From Ectobius pallidus (Eukaryota > Arthropoda > Insecta > Blattodea > Ectobiidae): 64,000 nucleotides of DNA. The notes under the pieces are model-generated. The model searched no databases. It had not been told where the DNA came from and worked only from the letters and a program-made list of their open reading frames with translations. Positions 32,815 to 44,398 of the stretch are shown here, piece by piece. The position numbers were made by a program, and so were the translations under genes. Location of the stretch: assembly GCA_964059195.1 (NCBI GenBank), contig CAXKWD010000005.1, forward strand, positions 149,139,265 through 149,203,264, read 5' to 3'. The stretch's first letter is position 1. Each line of letters starts with the position of its first letter.

Positions 32815-33539
32815 TAAGAAAAAACGTAATTCTTTATGGAATACATAACATTGAAATATAAAGCATCTACTGTATTTCAGTGGACTAAATTATCTACACC
32901 AGTCTGCAGAAGAAATTTAAGAAGCAATTTGGGATCATTTGTGTGCAAGAGACAAAGATAAATGTATACTGTATATTCCCTAAATTTTATATGGACACCG
33001 TAGCCTACACAAACCAGCCGATACAAACACACATTCGAAGTTCACAAGGAACTTATAGCAGGAGATTTCATAAGGCATGAGTTATGTATTTCCAACAATT
33101 TGTCACACTTCCTGTCGGTTGGTAACTCTTAGCTTCTCGGAATTTCAATTTCAGGCTACAGTTAACGCACTTTTGCAAGCATCGTGCATTTAATTACACT
33201 GTCATTGCAAATTTCTCCAGCTGAAGCCTTGACTGAAATTCCACTGAGGTTAAGATATTATTAAAACAAAGCAGCTGAAGGCGGTATCAAAGCGACAGAG
33301 GATTCGTGCACCTGTACTTCTATGTGAGAAATAATCATGCTTATTAAGGAAGACCTACACGTTCTGAAATATTTATCATGTCCGCCCGAACCGGCGCGGC
33401 GCAGCGATGAGGTAACTTAAATTTATCACTAGGATTCGGATATTTATGCCATAAAATAGTGGAAAATATGACTGCAAATATGCCCTTAAAAATGACTCAA
33501 TATGACCTAGTAAAACAACGGCCATAGGTATCAGCATAT

Positions 33540-33640
33540 TGACCACATGCCCCCCAATCCAGCCGTCTGCCTATGGCAGATGACGCAGCGGTCGGGTGGT
33601 AGGCCTTGTCCCTTCAGGGGTGTAGCGCCACGTAGTTTTA
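33540..33640 (+). repeat. Dispersed repeat D2, copy 1
   Basis: The core 'ggcagatgacgcagcggtcg.gtggtaggcc' followed by 'tgtagcgc' recurs at 46665-46770 and 53160-53240. It is short and noncoding. Confidence 0.55.
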
Positions 33641-34351
33641 GTTTTTAAAACAACGTAATTTCAAAAATTAAATGTTACAATTTCAAACGTTAAAAGACAC
33701 TAAATTCTTACATTAGACGAATTCAATCGGATAACTTTTTTTCTTTTAATTTGGTGATTTATAGTTTTAGTTTAAAATGTAAGTTTCCTATTCATTTGGC
33801 ATTGCCTAAACATGAAGTTAATGAAATAAATTTCAAATTTAACTCGACCATGTAGTACATACACTGTATAATTGTGCTCATTTACTGAATTTATGACTGA
33901 AATATGATGTTAAATTTAAAATATGGCAAAAATATGATAAAGACCACAAAAATAACCAAAATATGACTTAATATGCAAATTAAAAACGGTCCGATTAGGA
34001 TAACAAGCGTGCATTTCGAGTTTAATTTCTGTTTGCGGCGAGAACGGAAGTCATGGTAAAAACATGACATGTCGTAAACATCCGAACCCAATTTATCATT
34101 AATCTCGGTAAATTCGCAATGTAAGGGGACCCACTTTCAAGACCAAATTTATTTTCACAAAACACCTAATATCACACGGTATTTTGTTATAGATAGTTCT
34201 CTGGAGAGATTTTGTCTCGACGAATGATTTGGTCCGGCCCATCCGCCCTTAACGATACACTTTCTTTTATAACGCGATCTAGCGAAAGTATCGTGAATTC
34301 CGCCATATTTTTATCTAAATATGATGAAGAAACTCGTGATTGGTTGTTAGA

Positions 34352-34367
34352 GGTGTGACGTCACACC
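34352..34367. promoter_or_regulatory. 16-bp perfect palindrome containing TGACGTCA
   Basis: GGTGTGACGTCACACC is a perfect inverted repeat around the full CRE/ATF consensus octamer. It could bind a bZIP factor, but no promoter or gene is visible nearby, so a role is only a possibility. Confidence 0.35.
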
Positions 34368-34428
34368 AGCAGAACACGTAATATTCTGGAATAAAGCTTC
34401 ACAAATACAACCAACCTCGCGGGAGATA

Positions 34429-35515
34429 CCATATAGTCCAGGCAACGAACGAAAAATATAAAAAAAAAAATCGTGTAGTTTTGAAATTTTGCAGAGATGT
34501 CGGAGGGAGTGTCCCGAACAACATACTAAAAGTCCCCGAAGGTGGGGGGTGAGCGGGGGGCAGGGGGGCCCGCAGAAGGTCCCAGTTTTAGGTTTTTCGC
34601 TTATATCTAAACAACGGTGCATCATAGAGGAAAAATTGCTATATACAAAATTAAAGCTGATAAAATTTCCTACAAGACTGATCCTACACATTTCTTTCTA
34701 TTTCCAATAGTTTTCGAGATATCCGCCAACGAAAATAACAAATTTTCGAAGAAAGCTCTTTCGCCTCGCGCTTTTCGACACACTTTGCCTTCTAGCGCTT
34801 CAGCCCTTAGGTATACAGCAATGTTCTCATGAAAGAAGTTGTATCGAAATAAATTCGCTTTAAAATGAGTAGTCATTTGTTATTATTTATTCAAATGTTC
34901 AAAAGTTATAACAATTTAAAGTTTCGGTCAAATTTCGAGATTTCGAAAGAAAACCGTACATCGCACTTTCTCTATATTTAGGGGTAATATATTTGTATAT
35001 AAACTGTATATTGTGTATTTACATCACGAAACAAGTGGATAAATATTTTAAAAAAACATTAAAGTTGAATTTATTAAAAATCCGATCACGGTACAAGCAC
35101 AGGACATGTAATGGAAAATACATTATATTTTAGGCAAGAAAGGAAAAGTGGGCAGAGATGTGGGGGAAAGTGTCTTAAACAACATAGTAAAAGTCCCCAT
35201 GGATAGGGGGTGAGCGGGGGGTGGGAGGAACTTTTGAATGTAATTTCTCGCAGTTTTCCCTAAACGCACTAAGGCTATGGGTTCTAGCAAAAAAACAGTT
35301 TATGCACAAAATTAACTACATAAAAGTTCTTATAAAATTGATCTGAATGATATTTTTGTGGATTTAATGGTTCAGGAAATAGAAGGATATGAAGTATAAC
35401 ATAGTTCTGGATATTCTGTTTTACATACACCTATATATTATATTTTTTAACAAAAATGAAAAGAGATGATAATTAAATTAGCATGATGCCAAGCAAGCAA
35501 ACTAGTTCTTAGAAA
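34429..35515 (+). repeat. Left arm of a large inverted repeat
   Basis: It is inverted relative to 36355-37478. From about 34470 the arms are nearly identical: the open frames of 71 and 68 codons embedded in them give identical peptides on opposite strands. The outer ~40 bp are more diverged. Relative to the right arm, this arm lacks about 30 bp at 35145-35150. Within the arm, the block at 34489-34560 is repeated in diverged form at 35153-35225 ('gcagagatgt', 'aaaagtcccc', 'ggtgagcgggggg'). Confidence 0.92.
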
Positions 35516-35559
35516 AATATACTTACTAATGGTTAACGTCACACATAAAACTCATTATC

Positions 35560-35615
<56 letters not shown>

Positions 35616-36354
35616 TATTATTATCACCATCATCATAATAATTATTATTATTCTTGTTGTAAAGCTTAGCCGTTCTATGTTTCGTTAAAAAAATTACCGG
35701 TATTTTGAAAAATGGTAAGGAATTAGATATATTGAGATATTGTAAGAATAGTAGGCCTACCTATTACTTTAAATAAATGTTTACTTGTCTATGTGGCTTC
35801 TGAGAATATTTGAACATCATATTTTGTCACTGTGCAACTCGGCGTGGTGGCAGATATGGATGCTGAAAAGCTGGTATTAAATGCTCATCCGTTTGTAGAA
35901 CCTGTCATGGTACATGCACCAACAAGTATACCATAAGAAGAAGAAGAAGAAGAAGAAGGAGTTTAAAATTGATGACGTCCAAGCAAAATAAGTTGTTCAG
36001 GCACTCTTTAATTAATGTTGTATATGTGTATAAATGCTGAATGTTGATAGAACAATATAACCCTAAGTTATCATACGATATACTAGGATTCCAGTGTTGG
36101 AGACTGAAAAAAATAGACAACTATACATTTATTTCAAGTACTATGTAGGCCTACTAGGTCTTATAATTACTAAATATATCTAACTCTTCACAATTTTTCC
36201 AAATGGTATTTTATAAGAAAAATATAATGGATAAAAGACCTGGTTTATACTTCTTATAACGTACACTCATACCATGAGATTTTTGTAAGCTTTATAATAA
36301 TAATAATAATAATAATGAGTTTTAGTTTTCATGTTTACCTTTAGTACGAATATT
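35516..36354. other. Loop between inverted-repeat arms
   Basis: About 840 bp of unique-looking AT-rich sequence with an (ATT)n tract at 35560-35632, a GAA tract at 35936-35958 and an AAT tract at 36296-36317. No gene is recognised. Confidence 0.7.
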
Positions 36355-37478
36355 ATTCTAAGAACTAGTTTGCTTCCTTGGCATCATGCTAATTTAATTA
36401 TCATCTCCTTTCATTTTTGTTAAAAAATATAATATATAGGTGTATGTAAAACAGAATATCCAGAACTATGTCATACTTCATATCCTTCTATTTCCTGAAC
36501 CATTAAATCCACAAAAATACCATTCAGATCAATTTTATAAGAACTTTTATGTAGTTAATTTTGTGCATAAACTGTTTTCTGCTAGAACCCATAGCCTTAG
36601 TGTGTTTAGGGAAAACTGCGAGAAATTACATTCAAAAGTTCCCCCCACCCCCCGCTCATCCCCTATCCATGGGGACTTTTACTATGTTGTTTAAGACACT
36701 TTCCCCCACATCTCTGCCAAATTTTAAAACTACATGATTTTTTTTGTGCCCACTTTTCCTTTCTTGCCTAAAATATAATGTATTTTTCATTACATGTCCT
36801 GTGCTTGTACCGTGATCGGATTTGTAATAAATTCAACTTTAATGGGTTTTTATATTTCTCCACTTGTTTCATGATGTAAATACACAATATACAGTTTATA
36901 TACAAATACATTACCCCCAAATATAGAGAAAGTGCGATGTACGGTTTTCTTTCGAAATCTCGAAATTTGACTGAAACTTTAAATTGTTATAACTTTTGAA
37001 CATTTGAATAAATAATAACAAATGACTACTCATTTTAAAGCGAATTTATTTCGATACAACTTCTTTCATGAGAACATTGCTGTATACCTAAGGGCTGAAG
37101 CGCTAGAAGGCAAAGTGTGTCGAAAAGCGCGAGGCGAAAGAGCTTTCTTCGAAAATTTGTTATTTTCGTTGGCGGATATCTCGAAAACTATTGGAAATAG
37201 AAAGAAATGTGTAGGATCAGTCTTGTAGGAAATTTTATCAGCTTTAATTTTGTATATAGCAATTTTTCCTCTATGATGCACCGTTGTTTAGATATAAGCG
37301 AAAAACCTAAAACTGGGACCTTCTGCGGGCCCCCCTGCCCCCCGCTCACCCCCCACCTTCGGGGACTTTTAGTATGTTGTTCGGGACACTCCCTCCGACA
37401 TCTCTGCAAAATTTCAAAACTACACGATTTTTTTTTTCTATTTGGTGTTTTTCGACGTTTATTGACTGGACTAATATG
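36355..37478 (-). repeat. Right arm of the large inverted repeat
   Basis: It mirrors 34429-35515 and keeps the segment missing from the left arm ('aaaactacatgatttttttt', near 36722-36748). That segment matches the start of the outer unit at 37408-37436, which confirms that each arm is an ancient tandem dimer that was later inverted and duplicated. Confidence 0.92.
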
Positions 37479-38992
37479 GCACATTTACGAAACGGGAGAA
37501 TTCAGAATGCCCTACTAAATTAATATCACTGTTCATAACCAAACAGAACCAGTCACTAACATTCATTATACTGGTATCTGGTAAGCAACGTACAAAAAGC
37601 GTCGTGCTGGTCAACCTGCTTCGCTAAAAAAACAAAAAAATCACCCGTCCGTGGAAACCAGCGCACATCGCGAAAAGGGTCCCCCTACATTTCGACTTTG
37701 CCCAAATCTCAAATGTACTGATTTAGGTAAATTTCTTGGAAGGTTTTTTACAATTTGAGGAACGGGATTATAACTAGGGTTAGGATATTTAGGTGCAATT
37801 TCCATAAGGAGAAAGGAAGGGAAAATGTGCTAAAAATTAGGCAAAATATGGGACAAAAAGGTGCAACTAAACTTGTTACGTAACAAACTTACATTCACCC
37901 ACTGACTAATTCCAGTGAAATTAAAAAGAAAAATTTAATTATGGCAGGTGTGCCTTTAGTCCCGTATGTGTGTAATTCTTCACGACAACAATATCCCTTT
38001 ACTTTTTCAAAAACATCTGAAGGGGTACAAATACGCAGTCACACGTCTTCAGTCCCCAAAAGCATAATCTGTTCTATCGATTGATGCAAATTGGCTATTA
38101 AAAAATCTGACCGTTCATTGAAGGGTTATTCCAGTAACAGTCAACCTGTTCGGTCCAAAATCAATAGGCTTTTCCTGTGGATTTTGTAAACGTGTATACT
38201 AAATTTCATGAAAATATAAAAAAGTGATTTGAGTTATAGAGCGTAAAGAGACATGGACAGACAGACAGACAGACATTCTTCCCGTTCACCAAGTAATTAT
38301 GAATCAGAACACTTAAAATGGCCATCATCTTGAAACAAAATAAAAACCATTACTCACATGTCTTTGCAAAAATAAACAATAAACAATAATTGTTCAATAA
38401 AAATTTGGTTATAACTGCGTAACAAACAAATTTACAGACATTATGAAATGACGAATGGTCGAGCTGAAACAGGAACTATACTTTATCCAAGATGTGTACG
38501 GAGCAAAAGTAAACAACAGACTTGCCTTGACTAACTGTGTCCTGCCGTTCCATTGGTTAATCGCATCAGCGCATATTTCACTATAGTGCGACAAGCTCAC
38601 TCAGCTGTTTACTTCCATTCCGCACCCATCGTAAAATTATTTATATCTTGTGCAATTGTGGAAAATAAGTTCTGTTATGTGAGTTGCTTGCTTTCGTATT
38701 TACATCAAACGCTTACATATTTTACAACATGTATCTAGAAAACAAGATTTCATTTGTTTTTATCGTTGCCTTGGAAAATTTGTTGATTCTGAATAAAAAC
38801 AAATGAGACAAGTTACTAATTACAAGATGTATTTTATAACATAATTAGTTAATTTGTTGTATTTTTCATTTACATAATACGTGATGAAGTACACCACATA
38901 TTGTAAGTAAAAGTAATAGGCATAACCTCTAAAAAATTTTATTATAGAAGAAAATTGCTAATCAGGGCTTTCAGAACTCACGTCACCATTAA
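37479..38992. other. No gene recognised
   Basis: AT-rich. Apart from the dispersed repeat at 38110-38330 nothing is assignable. Confidence 0.35.
38110..38330. repeat. Dispersed repeat with GACA tract, second copy
   Basis: It resembles 5330-5515 ('gtcaacctgttcggtcc', 'atcaatagg', 'catgaaaatata') and includes a GACA tandem tract near 38258-38274 followed by 'cttcccgttcacca'. Confidence 0.5.
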
Positions 38993-39208
38993 AGAAACGT
39001 GCGAGGAAAAGGCTTGTCCAGCGGCGAGAATATACAAACTGTAAATGCATACAAAACGTTAACAAAAAACCCTGAATTATTTGTGCAATATGCTGAAGTG
39101 GAAGTTGCGTCATCCGTGGGATTGTTTTCAAATACGATTTTCAAACTCCTGAAAGAATACAGATCTACAGGAGGTGTCAAGACACCGGTCAAAATTAAAA
39201 CAAAATAA
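38993..39208 (+). pseudogene. Transposase N-terminal helix-turn-helix fragment
   Basis: The frame reads RGKGLSSGE, then YKTLTKNPEL, SSVGLFSNTIFKLLKEY and GVKTPVK. This fits the DNA-binding N-terminus (homeodomain-like helix-turn-helix, then a 'KEYxxTGxxxxP' linker) of Tc1/mariner-type transposases common in insects. The frame stops at 39208. The catalytic domain is absent, and mitochondrial-like sequence starts within a few bases. Recognition is by pattern only. Confidence 0.55.
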
Positions 39209-39211
39209 AAG

Positions 39212-39640
39212 ACACTTGGTGCTTAATATACCCCCAATTTCTGTAAGTTTCAAGATCATATCTACTACTACTCAAGTTTAATTAATTTAAATTTCAAATA
39301 ATAGGGTATCTAATCCTAGTTTAATTTAAAATTTCAAAGCTTCATCTACCACAACAACAAACATAAATAAAAGTGAAATATTTCACCTTACAATAACTGT
39401 AATATATTCATAAATCACCAATAACTATTTTAACTTATAATATTTGTTTACATTCCGTGCATGAAAATTACTAAATCAAAATCTCCTAAAATACTAATAT
39501 TTATTGCTGCAATAAGAATATCCAATAATAATACACAAAAATTTTACATACGAAACAAGATTTCATAAATAATTTTCAAGCAAGAATAAAACTCCTTTAT
39601 TACTTCATAATATCGATCGTGGTACAATCATTTCAATTAT
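39212..39640 (-). pseudogene. rrnS: Nuclear mitochondrial insertion (NUMT) of 12S rRNA
   Basis: The + strand contains 'ataatagggtatctaatcct' at 39300-39319, continuing as 'agttt'. This is the complement of the almost invariant insect mitochondrial 12S rRNA segment used for universal primers. The surroundings also fit the 12S 5' half read on the antisense strand: 'tttctgtaagtttcaagatcat', 'cttcatctaccacaacaac', 'tgctgcaataagaatatcc'. The normally conserved 'accgcc' appears here as 'accccc' (39229-39234), a change expected in a nonfunctional nuclear copy. The gene is truncated at the left, next to transposase debris. The right limit is estimated from the usual 12S length. Confidence 0.85.
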
Positions 39641-39782
39641 TAAAACGATTATAGTTTCCTTTTATCAAAATTAAATTCCTCCCCATCTTTTAAATACCTA
39701 ATTCCTTATTCCTTTATTACTACATAATATCAATCATGGTACAACCATTTCAATTATTAAAGCATAATTACATTTGAAATAT
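39594..39782. repeat. Tandem repeat, 117-bp period, about 1.6 copies
   Basis: 'cctttattac.tcataatatc' starts at 39594 and again at 39711, with 'ggtacaa.catttcaattattaaa' shared. The position just past the 12S 5' end is where a mitochondrial control region would lie, and those often carry tandem repeats. It may therefore belong to the NUMT. Confidence 0.65.
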
Positions 39783-40460
39783 CACATAATATACTACTCT
39801 ATGATAGATAAGTATAAGTATCACACAGACCTCATTTTTTTTCTAATATAAAGAAGAAAGTTCGTAATCGACTAAACAGTCTCAAAAACGAATTCTTGTG
39901 AACTGTGCTTTGTACTTTCACAATCGGTTGTTTACTGTTGCTCCGTAGACACCTTGTATCAAGTATAAGTAAGTATTGGCGGAAAAGGGGAAGTAATAAT
40001 GTTGGCGGGTAAACTTTCGCAATTGCGTCTATTCAGAGGATTCTGACGAGTAGACTGGAGCGTGTGTAGCACCCCTAACGTGTCTTGGGGTGAGGAGTCT
40101 GGAGCACTATATTCCCTCAAGCTGCAGAGGATATACATACAGTCTTCACGGAGAGACATGCTTTGGCTGTCATAACTTGCTTGAGTTCTTCTAAACTTTG
40201 ACGTTTGCGTCACCACTTTGAGGAAGATGGCGAGGTATTTTGCTGCTCATCAAGAGATACAGTGTTCGCAGCGGTGAAGAATCTTAACACCTCTCCAAGT
40301 TTAGTGCAACTTGACGTGTTGGTTGTTAAGATGACGTCCATGTGATCGCATGAGCCCAAAACGTTAATTTTAATTAACGTCTTATACTGGAAATACCTCT
40401 CTAATTAAAACTTAAATACAAACAGTAAAAGCTTGGCCTATACGCCTATGTATATGTACA
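39783..40460. other. No gene recognised; GC-richer patch at 39940-40330
   Basis: The patch has more G and C and mixed codons than its surroundings. It also has 'aagatggcgaggtat' near 40225 and 'aagatgacgtcc' near 40329. It might be an old exon or promoter, but no protein family is recognisable on either strand. Confidence 0.35.
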
Positions 40461-40949
40461 GGTAGGGGAAAAAAGCGGACCGACTAAATTATCTAAAATA
40501 TACTTAACATACTTACATATGAACTATAAAATGACTACAAAGATACAAAAAATGACTCGGAAACTAACAAAAAAGGGCTAAAACATTTGTATGAAAATAC
40601 TAGTTTATTCATCAGATTTGTGCCCATTCTACATTTATGTTCTTGACCCAATTATAGGCTTGTAATTAGTTAATTACATAGGTCAAATGCAAACAGTGTA
40701 CAGGTAGTGAAAAAAAATCTAAGTTGCCGATATGAGACACTGCGTATGCCTAGCGGCATTCACAGGATAGCAGGGAATGTATTGAAATTTGTTCTACAGC
40801 CGATAAATTGATTGAATTGTGAAATAATTTCACGTAATTTGCATTGCTTGTGAAAACAAAACGTTTCCGTTGTACATTTGTACATTTGTTTACGCATCAC
40901 AAGGCGCTGCAATCAGCTACAAAAGTCGGTCCGCTTATTTTCCCCTGCC
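40461..40949. mobile_element. MITE-like element with ~25-bp terminal inverted repeats
   Basis: 'ggtaggggaaaa' followed by 'agcggaccgact' at 40461-40485 is mirrored by 'agtcggtccgct' and 'ttttcccctgcc' at 40924-40949. An internal partial echo 'tgtacaggtagtgaaaaaaa' lies near 40696. No protein is encoded. Confidence 0.8.
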
Positions 40950-41864
40950 AGCACATAAAGTATCAAATTGTCGATCGCTTTGATCTCGTAGCCAAATTTG
41001 TCTGATTAATTTCTTTATAACAATGTCACTGTTAATAAATACAATTAAAATATATATTTTTTAATCTAGCCGTTGAATAATTAAACGCAGCAGCAAATGA
41101 TATAATATTGTGCATTCTATCGAAATGTACGGCTACCGATATCTGCATTATATTTTAATGTATTTTTCAGTTTAAACGCTCCTCACTTACGTGCAAATAA
41201 CAGACCTAATGTGATTGCTGACAGATTGTTTTCAGATTGAATTTAATTCATTCATATCCTATATGGCTGCTTTAAACCTAATATCAAACTTGTCAGCGAA
41301 TAGTAGGCCAGTACTTACATAGTTAATATCATTGCCAGTGCATTTTGTGAAGTCTTTACATATTTTAAGAATTTCTTATGTCAGTGCATACGAGTGTAAA
41401 TTAATCAAGGTTAAGAAGAAGCATAGATAAATTTATGTCGACCGTTCTATGCATTGCGCTAGTATGTAGGCTACTATTTTCAGTCCAAAAGAGAAATAAA
41501 ATTCTTATCATAGCTACTATGAAAATAACATTTACACAAGTTTGAAGATGTAATTTAAATAAAATACTTTATGCCAACAAAATGCAATATAATTCGTGTT
41601 ATAGTTTTGTGTCTGACTGGATGCACTTACATCCCACAATGGAAAATCGTTATGAAAAATTATGCAAACTAGCAAGAATTTATAGTAACTATTAACATCC
41701 ATAGAATAGATCGTATCATACAACACTCTGGAAAAAAATGCAACATGAGCAATATTTCCCCATAAAATGGTGCCCTAATTCAAAATATTAAAATATACGT
41801 ACCAAACTTTTAAAGAAAATATTGGTGGGGAAAAAATGCTCTGAAACTATTTAATAAAACACTG
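40950..41864. other. No gene recognised
   Basis: AT-rich sequence without family signals. Confidence 0.35.
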
Positions 41865-42125
41865 TAGGCTTTCACGGCCGGAGTCAATATTAAGAACATT
41901 GTCCGGGCACTCATTGTTTGGAACTCAAAATATGTCAACTGGACCACGGCCTACAAGCCCGGGCAATGTTCTTAATACTATTTAATAAGTTTATAATATT
42001 AGAAAGGTTCTTGCATAGGTTTTTAATATGTTGACCCCATGCTATTTTAGAGTTAAGAAAAATAAGCTAAGATAACAACAATCATTAACACTGAAGATGA
42101 CCACAAGCTGGTCGAAATATATATG
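41865..42125. repeat. Repeat with a 21-bp hairpin
   Basis: 'tattaagaacattgtccggg' from 41888 pairs with 'cccgggcaatgttcttaata' to 41977 with one mismatch over about 21 bp and a ~48-nt loop. 'gctttcacggccgg' at its left and 'ctgaagatgaccacaagctg' (42091-42110) at its right resemble recurring insect interspersed-repeat sequence. The class is unknown. Confidence 0.5.
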
Positions 42126-44398
42126 ATAATTTTTTTAAAAACTTGAATATTGAAAGGCGGAGTTTTACTATATTTCATTGATTACTATATTTCATTAGTT
42201 TAAGCAACTAATTATATAACGAAATAATTTTTTAGCTCGATTTCGCAGGTGATATATATTTCTCTCTAAAGAATGTAATATATAAAAAAAATTCAGTGGC
42301 CTTAGGCCTAACCAAAATTTTGTCAGCAATATTAAGGTGTCAGTTTTCAACGTAATATAAAATATTCAACAAAAATCATAGCCTTAATATTCAGTAGGAA
42401 AGAATATAAGACTATTTATTATAACGAGACGGTCTATCTTTCTGTGGTACGTAATGCTAGAATGACTACTCACATATTAAATGGAATTCAGTTGACAATA
42501 TAATGATATTCTTATTATTCTCAAGAAGTCTTCGTTTTTCCAGAAGCTAGTTTTCTGTAGATATGTACATTTTATAACAACCCTCTGTGCATATCGTTAT
42601 TATGCTAGTCTTCTGGAAAATAAAACTATTCTTGTTACAAGCAGGCTGGATAAGCTTTCTAGATGACAATCTGAAGAGTAAGTAAATGGTTTTAGCTATG
42701 GTATGCAAATAGTTTTTAAGGAATGAGGTAACCAAATCCGTTTCTGAGATGCAGGACTTCTATCAATATATATATATAAAGTCAGCTTGAGTTGTAAAAC
42801 TGGTTAGTCTGCGGTATTCACGTAGCTTGTAAAAGGAGCAGCACATGCAATTTTAATCATAAAACCATAGCAACTTTATAGACGTAGTATACCCTCCTCG
42901 GCCCCAAGATCGAATTAGGACAGTTGTATTTATACTGTTGTGATTAATGAGTTTCAATGATTTTCTAAGATTTCTATGAGTTTCTAAGATTTTTACGGTT
43001 TTTAATTACACCATCGATTTGGTTTTGATTTATTATATTACATGGATTTTAAGCTTATAACTTAAAAGTTTCTTTTAGACATACAATCCTCTCACAATGA
43101 CAGAAAAAAATTACAATTCACAAATTACAAATATAATAATAATTACAGACACATTGTTAATACAAATACTGAAAATAAAATATAAACCTTAACCTAATGT
43201 CATGAAGTATTAGCCAGTATTATTATGATAAGAAAGATTTAGAAAAAAATATGAGCATGTAGTGCAGAATGTGTCAAATATGATACCACTGGCCGTAATT
43301 ATTTTGACTCGTTCATAGAATGAGAAAAATACCGAAATCCGAGGTATCAAATATGATACCCGGGGACTATATAGAACTAGAATAATTTAGAAGAATAAAT
43401 TATCCATTTATTAATATTTACATGCCTCTCGATAAAGTTGGGGAGTTAGATCTATTTTATTTAAATACAAAGAGTATATAAATTCCGATGTCATGTTTCT
43501 ACTGCGGTTTGGAAGATCTCCCGAAAACCCAATTCAGATGGCCATGCACGGGATTGGTAGCCCTACCTCCCAAATAAAACTTTGCGAAATTAATGTCTTG
43601 GTCACCTAGGTGGATAATTTAGAAAATTATCAAAATGAATTTATTATTTTCCGTAGTGTATGTAATACAGTTCTATGTACTGTACTTAGAAAAAAATAAT
43701 ATAGTTTGATCCGCACCGGCCTTCTGCTGGTTTCAACTCACTGAATACAAAGTACAGGGGAAAAGAAGACTAAACGCAGCACGATCATTAAATACAGAAT
43801 GTTAAAAAGTTATTTTTCGATGTTTCATTAACAATAGAAGGTGTTTAAATAAATATTTCGTGTGTGAAGAAACTTCAGCAGATTTCGGCTTTAAGTTTCA
43901 TTAATTGCTGCTAATGGAATGTACTTTGGCCGTCGTCCACTAACATAACATGAAAAATGGCATGTTATACTTTTTTCTTAAGGGGGTTGTTTTAGGTTCT
44001 TTTCATTTAATTGTATACACAAGTCATATGTGAAACTACTAATCTGTCGAATTAAAATATATAGGTCTTTGGCCGAATGATTATTCCATCTTCAAATCTA
44101 AGTCTCCTCCAGTTTCCATAGACTTTTACTCCAGATTATTAATTTCCCCCAGAGAAAAAGATGGGTGTTAATTTGTTACTAGGATATCCTTCCAACCTTG
44201 GCACTGGGTCACCTCTGTCAATCCAACTAATGTGAAACACAGCATTTAATCCAGATTGTCATATCCACAGAGCACCAGTATTAGTATAACTATATATATA
44301 TATATATATAGAAAAATAATGGCTCCCTGTAGGTGCAGGCTGTTAATAAAGACAGATCGTAAAGGCACAAATGTTGGAGGATTACAGAATGCAACAAA
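42126..44398. other. No gene recognised
   Basis: AT-rich. Only a TA run at 44291-44310 stands out. Confidence 0.35.

Larger units (their letters stand above)
32815..34428. other. No gene recognised; one short dispersed repeat
   Basis: AT-rich overall. The block at about 33540-33640 (see the separate entry) recurs elsewhere. The palindrome at 34352-34367 is listed separately. Confidence 0.4.

Noticed and set aside
34347..37518. Conserved peptides of 68-114 codons on both strands
   Set aside because: Their conservation is fully explained by the two arms of the inverted repeat. Homopolymer-rich composition (CPPLTPH and so on) comes from G/C runs.
39300..39325. Functional rRNA gene
   Set aside because: The match is to mitochondrial 12S, is truncated, has a change at a normally conserved site and is embedded in nuclear transposons.
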